From Kocuria palustris (lineage in GTDB: Bacteria > Actinomycetota > Actinomycetes > Actinomycetales > Micrococcaceae): a DNA stretch of 64,000 nucleotides. A model generated the notes under the pieces. That model saw only the letters and a program-made list of their open reading frames with translations, made no database searches and was not told the origin of the DNA. Below are positions 61,248-64,000 of the stretch, piece by piece. The DNA lies in contig NZ_VDOR01000006.1 in NCBI RefSeq assembly GCF_007666205.1, positions 62,001 to 126,000 of the forward strand, in the 5' to 3' direction. The first letter of the stretch is position 1, and every line of letters begins with the position of its first letter. Both the position numbers and the translations under genes were made by a program.

Positions 61248-61733
61248 TCACCCGATCTCGAGGACCGTGACCCGCCACGAGTGCTCCGATCGCTCCGCGC
61301 GCACCACGACGGCGCGCGAACGGGCGTCGTCGCGGATCACGAGGGCGGCCTCGTAGATCCCCTCCGCGACAGCGCACACGCGCTGGCCGAGCACCTCGGA
61401 GTGCTGATGCACGCGATGCACCGGGGCCTCCGGGGGCTCGAGGCGTCGCCGACGCTGCAGGAGCACGCAGCGGCGATGCAGGCGCTCGACGATCTCCGGC
61501 TCGACCCAGCGCGTGAGCTGCGCCGCCGGGCGCGCCCCTGCCAGGACCTCGACCGCGGCCACCGCGACGGCGCGGGTCAGCGCTGCGGCGCGCTCGCGTT
61601 CCGTTCCGGGAGCGGTCCGGGCCTCCTGAGCGCGCTGCTGCCCTCGCCAGACGTAGGGGCGAGCCGTGCCCGGCGGTGCCGGCGGGCGGTCCCCGGAGCG
61701 CGGGGCGGGCGGTCGGTGCGAGGTGATGGGCAT
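61248..61733 (-). CDS. Rv3235 family protein
   Basis: 161 residues. A ~40-residue Pro/Arg-rich N-terminus is followed by the family core: ALTRAVAVAAVEVLAGARPAA, then AQLTRWVEPEIVERLHRRC, and a beta-rich end (VCAVAEGIYEAALVIRDDA, SEHSWRVTVLEIG). The Rv3235 family has no known function. It lies next to secA in many actinobacteria, as here. GAGGAG nine bases before the ATG. It is 43 bp downstream of the LysM gene and convergent with secA (3-bp gap), so it is probably a two-gene operon with the LysM protein. Confidence 0.85.
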   Translation of the reverse strand: MPITSHRPPAPRSGDRPPAPPGTARPYVWRGQQRAQEARTAPGTERERAAALTRAVAVAAVEVLAGARPAAQLTRWVEPEIVERLHRRCVLLQRRRRLEPPEAPVHRVHQHSEVLGQRVCAVAEGIYEAALVIRDDARSRAVVVRAERSEHSWRVTVLEIG

Positions 61734-61776
61734 GGTGGGCTCCTCATGCTGCGGACGGGCAGGGGCGGATCGGGTC

Positions 61777-62391
61777 TCAGGGCTCGGGCAGCAGCTCGGC
61801 GGGCACCAGCAGGACAGTCCCGGCCAGGACGCGATCCGGGTCGCGGATCTGATCCGCATTCGCCTTCCAGAGCAGCGGCCACGCCCGGGCGACGTCCTGC
61901 GGCGCGGCGTGCGGACCCAGCAGGTCCGAGGTCAGCGACCACAGCGTCTCGCCGCTGCGGACCGTGATGGCTCCCTGGGCCAGGCGGTCCTGCATCGCCC
62001 TCCGGCCGTCCGCTCCGGGGGTGCTCACCGGCTCGGCCGGGGCCCACAGGGGGCTCGGCACCCCGGGCTCGGCCGCCGCGGACGCTTCGGAGACGGGTGC
62101 TTCGGGGACGAGGGGGGACCCGCTCGTCGTCGGCGCACCGGCAGCCGTCCCGGTCGTCGCGTCCGGTCCGGGCACGGGGCGCTGCACCTCCGCGGGCGGC
62201 GATGCCTGAGCGATCGCGGGCGCGGCGCAGCCCGTCGTCGCGGAACCGCCGGCCGCCAGCAGGAGCAGACCCTGCCGCCAGCGGAGGGATTCGGCGGATC
62301 GCCGTCGCCGCGGGCGGTGGCATCGGTCGGCAGGTCCCGGGGCGGGAGCTGAGGGAGACGGGGTGAAGCGGGCCGCGGTCCGGGCTGCCAT
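61777..62391 (-). CDS. Exported LysM-domain protein
   Basis: 204 residues. The N-terminus is very basic (RRRRS near 28) followed by a short hydrophobic stretch (QGLLLLAAGGSATTGCAA); export is likely and a lipid-anchored form at Cys is possible, though the lipobox is poor (T-T-G-C). A Pro/Ala/Ser-rich linker leads to one LysM repeat (about 140-200; AITVRSGETLWSLTSDLLG, then WPLLWKANADQI, then GTVLLVPAEL), which binds peptidoglycan. AGAGG lies six bases before the ATG. The promoter (62591-62619) gives a long ~190-nt leader. Confidence 0.82.
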   Translation of the reverse strand: MAARTAARFTPSPSAPAPGPADRCHRPRRRRSAESLRWRQGLLLLAAGGSATTGCAAPAIAQASPPAEVQRPVPGPDATTGTAAGAPTTSGSPLVPEAPVSEASAAAEPGVPSPLWAPAEPVSTPGADGRRAMQDRLAQGAITVRSGETLWSLTSDLLGPHAAPQDVARAWPLLWKANADQIRDPDRVLAGTVLLVPAELLPEP

Positions 62392-62561
62392 GGGGCACCT
62401 CTCAGGATGTCGTGGGCATCGACCGGGGTGCTGACCGCCGCGCGGGCGGGCCATCGGCTCGTTGCGTCGATGCCTCTGAGTCGTCCGCCGCATCGCGCGG
62501 TCGGCGAAGATGATCGCAGTCGATGCGTGCGGAAGTCGGCCAATGCCGTGTTGTGTCATTT

Positions 62562-62596
62562 GATGCTGTTTGATTCCGATTGCTGTCATCAGCATC
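62562..62596. repeat. Inverted repeat over the LysM promoter
   Basis: GATGCTG (62562-62568) and CAGCATC (62590-62596) flank 21 bases. The right arm covers the minus-strand -10 box, so a protein bound here would compete with RNA polymerase. Confidence 0.45.
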
Positions 62597-62619
62597 GCGG
62601 CGCCGGGGAAACCTGTCAA
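62591..62619 (-). promoter_or_regulatory. Promoter of the LysM gene
   Basis: On the minus strand: TTGACA (62619 to 62614), 17-bp spacer, GATGCT (62596 to 62591). The -35 is perfect; the -10 is weak. Confidence 0.5.
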
Positions 62620-62665
62620 TGACCGATGAATTCCACTGCGCATGGCTTGGAGGGCCGCCCCTCCC

Positions 62666-62671
62666 TAGACT
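62666..62671 (+). promoter_or_regulatory. -10 box of the gene at 62785
   Basis: TAGACT on the plus strand with a ~107-nt predicted leader to the ATG at 62785. Confidence 0.4.
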
Positions 62672-62784
62672 CGAGCCACCTGTTCCGAGCGGCAGCAGGA
62701 CGGCCCGGCGCGGGACATGACGCACACCCGCCGTCGGCCATGTCCGGTGCGGCGATGCCCCGCGGGGCGGGCGAGGGGGAGAGG

Positions 62785-63354
62785 ATGCGCTGGGACGAGC
62801 TCTTCGCGGACATGGAGGCTCAGCTGGCGGCTGCGCGGTTCCGGGACGTCGAGCGCGAGGCCGCGGAGCTGACGCGTGCGGAGACGGCCGAGGCCCTCCT
62901 CCAGGATCGCTTCGCCGGGTGCCAGGGCGCTCGAGTCCGGATCGGCCTGCGCGGCGGATCGTCGGCGCGCGGGGAGGTCGTCGCCGCCGGGATGGGATGG
63001 GCGATGCTCCAGGACGGAGCGGTCGAGCTGGTGGTCCCCATGGAGTCCCTGCTGTGGGTCGAGGGCCTCGACCGGCGTCGCAGCGCACCGGAGCAGCGCA
63101 GCCGGCTCGCCCTGGGCCATGCGGTGCGCGCGCTCGCCCGGGCCCGCGCGGCCGTGCGGATCGTGCTGGTCGACGGGGTGCCGGGGGCCTCCCTCGACGG
63201 CACGATCGACCGGGCCGGCCGGGATCATCTGGATCTGGCCATGCACCCGGACGACGAGTTCCGGCGACGTCGCGCCGTGCGGGCGGTCCGCACGATCCCG
63301 TACTCGGGGATCGCGTGCCTGGTCTCGATGACGTCCGGGTCCGGAAGCGCCTGA
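62785..63354 (+). CDS. Conserved actinobacterial protein of unknown function
   Basis: 189 residues. The M-R-W-D-E-L-F-A-D-M-E-A-Q-L start, a SH3-barrel-like central strand set (RVRIGLRGGSSARGEVVAAG, then VELVVPMESLLWVEGL), ALGHAVRALARARAAVRIVL and the repeated barrel SLDGTIDRAGRDHLDLAMH resemble a family seen near secA in Micrococcales and relatives. It looks like two small beta-barrel halves, possibly binding nucleic acid, but no motif proves that. GGGGGAGAGG lies directly before the ATG. A 53-residue longer form from 62626 exists but lacks a ribosome site. It is convergent with the HTH gene. Confidence 0.75.
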   Translation: MRWDELFADMEAQLAAARFRDVEREAAELTRAETAEALLQDRFAGCQGARVRIGLRGGSSARGEVVAAGMGWAMLQDGAVELVVPMESLLWVEGLDRRRSAPEQRSRLALGHAVRALARARAAVRIVLVDGVPGASLDGTIDRAGRDHLDLAMHPDDEFRRRRAVRAVRTIPYSGIACLVSMTSGSGSA

Positions 63355-63368
63355 GGGCGGCCCGGGGA

Positions 63369-63587
63369 TCAGTCCAGCGAGGCTCCGCTGCGCACAGCTT
63401 CGGCCGTCTCCTGGTGGCGGCGCTCGACCCACTGCTCGAAGCGGGCCTTCTCGACCCGCCACTGCCCGCGGCCGCCGACCTGGATGGCGGGCAGCTCTCC
63501 CGATCGCACCATGGCCCGGGCCTGGGAGGCCGAGATGGCGAGGATCTCGGCCACGTCGGCCAGGGTGTAGAACTGCTGCTCGGCCAT
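63369..63587 (-). CDS. Small MerR/excisionase-type helix-turn-helix protein
   Basis: 72 residues. A single winged-helix unit: YTLADVAEILAISASQARAM (residues 7-26), then VRSGELPAIQVGGRGQWRVE, then a short tail. The DVAxxL...SxxxxxxxVRxGELPAIxxGxRGQWRV pattern is the AlpA/BldC-like HTH_17 class, which is a common stand-alone core gene in Micrococcales and there is no integrase nearby. Likely a DNA-binding regulator with unknown targets. ATG at 63587 with AGGAG five bases upstream. Confidence 0.82.
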   Translation of the reverse strand: MAEQQFYTLADVAEILAISASQARAMVRSGELPAIQVGGRGQWRVEKARFEQWVERRHQETAEAVRSGASLD

Positions 63588-63982
63588 GGCATCTCCTGGG
63601 GCGTCCGGTGCGACGATCCGACGGCGTCCGCGGCGCAGGGCGGAGCCGACTGGACCGATGCGCGCCGTCGGCGCGCCATCGGGCGGTCGTCGCATGGGGG
63701 ATCCGGACCGCGGCCCGGCATCGCTGTGCGGCCATTGTGCCATTCGAGGCCATCGGGCGCGGGCAGCCTGTGGAGGGCGCCCGCAGGTCGCGGATGATGC
63801 GGCTGAGGGGCGCTCGTCGCCATTCGGCCTCAGGTCAAGTCATCGAGTCGTCCACAGTTGGTTCGGAGGCCTCCCGCGGGGGAGGCGGCATGGTCACGAT
63901 GGTCGAGACGGCACCGCATCCGCCGTGCTGCCCAGGACCGCCGTCCCCGGCGGCCGCCCGCCCGAGCGCTCAGGAGCAGACC
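63588..63982. other. 395-bp intergenic region
   Basis: Upstream region of the HTH gene (minus) and of a possible gene entering at 63983 (plus). It contains one near-match to a DnaA box (TCGTCCACA at about 63849-63857), which I do not regard as significant alone. No gene is supported. Confidence 0.45.
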
Positions 63983-64000
63983 GTGTCCAGGATCCGCACC
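63983..64000 (+). CDS. Possible 5' end of a gene cut by the window edge
   Basis: GTG at 63983 (reading V-S-R-I-R-T) has CAGGAG seven bases upstream. Only six codons are visible, so no product can be named. Confidence 0.3.

Larger units (their letters stand above)
62392..62784. other. 393-bp intergenic region with an AT-rich island
   Basis: Divergent promoter region between the LysM gene and the conserved gene at 62785. Bases ~62500-62660 are markedly AT-richer than the rest of the window. It holds a minus-strand promoter, a 7-bp inverted repeat (62562-62596), and a plus-strand TAGACT box (62666-62671). No gene or known riboswitch was recognised. Confidence 0.5.

Noticed and set aside
62392-62600. 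c-di-AMP (ydaO) riboswitch in the LysM leader
   Set aside because: Suggested by gene type, but I could not find the conserved ydaO sequence blocks.
63369-63587. Excisionase-like HTH as a sign of a mobile element
   Set aside because: No integrase, att repeats, transposase or composition change nearby; this small HTH gene is a common core gene.
63849-63857. DnaA box and replication origin
   Set aside because: A single near-match (TCGTCCACA) with no cluster and no dnaA/dnaN/gyr genes.

Overview
This window comes from the chromosome of a very GC-rich actinobacterium, most likely a member of the Micrococcales (Micrococcaceae-like). The evidence is the extreme GC bias at third codon positions, many GTG starts, a MtrA-MtrB-LpqB cassette, AdnA/AdnB-type recombination helicase-nucleases, an UPF0182 protein, DUF3107 and Rv3235-family proteins, and a coproporphyrin-dependent haem pathway (HemY-HemQ-HemH). 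I see no rRNA, IS element, prophage, CRISPR array or plasmid gene. Nearly all of the window is core chromosome.

Layout. (1) 61-5957: a YflT-type stress protein, Xaa-Pro aminopeptidase, a PHP phosphoesterase, a DEAD-box RNA helicase and a DUF3107 protein. (2) 6055-17961: a TetR regulator and hemA on the minus strand, divergent from hemE-hemY-hemQ-hemH-hemC-hemD-hemB-hemL on the plus strand. Together these are every enzyme from glutamyl-tRNA to coprohaem and on to haem b. A strong bidirectional terminator closes the block. (3) 18127-33300: CsbD, a DnaQ-like exonuclease, the adnA-adnB pair, an APH-type phosphotransferase, nudC-uvrD2, a degenerate ThiF-like protein and a YgjP-type HExxH peptidase. 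(4) 33201-39363: a Zincin_2/DUF2342 protein, a PDZ-Lon secreted protease and an UPF0182 membrane protein. From memory, blocks 1, 3 and 4 resemble the mycobacterial Rv3193c-Rv3211 neighbourhood, with the haem cluster placed inside it. (5) 39468-46887: initiator tRNA with its own promoter and terminator, a PspA/TPM-domain pair, a DegP-like protease, TrmL, and a RibD_C/FolP-like pair. (6) 46932-50933: cysteine desulfurase, mnmA, chorismate mutase and a MetE-like barrel protein. (7) 51124-61244: mtrA-mtrB-lpqB-comF-hpf-secA, the classic actinobacterial envelope-stress, ribosome hibernation and secretion run. (8) 61248-64000: an Rv3235-family protein, a LysM protein, a conserved actinobacterial protein, a small HTH protein, and the possible start of another gene at the right edge.

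Genes that work together: the haem enzymes (ATGA junctions between hemQ-hemH and hemD-hemB); AdnA with AdnB; IscS-type desulfurase with MnmA (tRNA thiolation); MtrA, MtrB and LpqB; PspA with the TPM-domain protein (membrane maintenance).

The most consistent non-coding signal is a repeated promoter design. A TANNNT-like -10 box sits 6-8 nt before the start codon with no Shine-Dalgarno, which predicts leaderless mRNAs for at least a dozen genes here. I did not find a convincing wholly novel system. The observations most worth checking are degenerate active sites in AdnA, the phosphotransferase and the ThiF-like protein, an antisense overlap of two acidic tails, a long acidic MtrB tail, and a dyad upstream of hpf.
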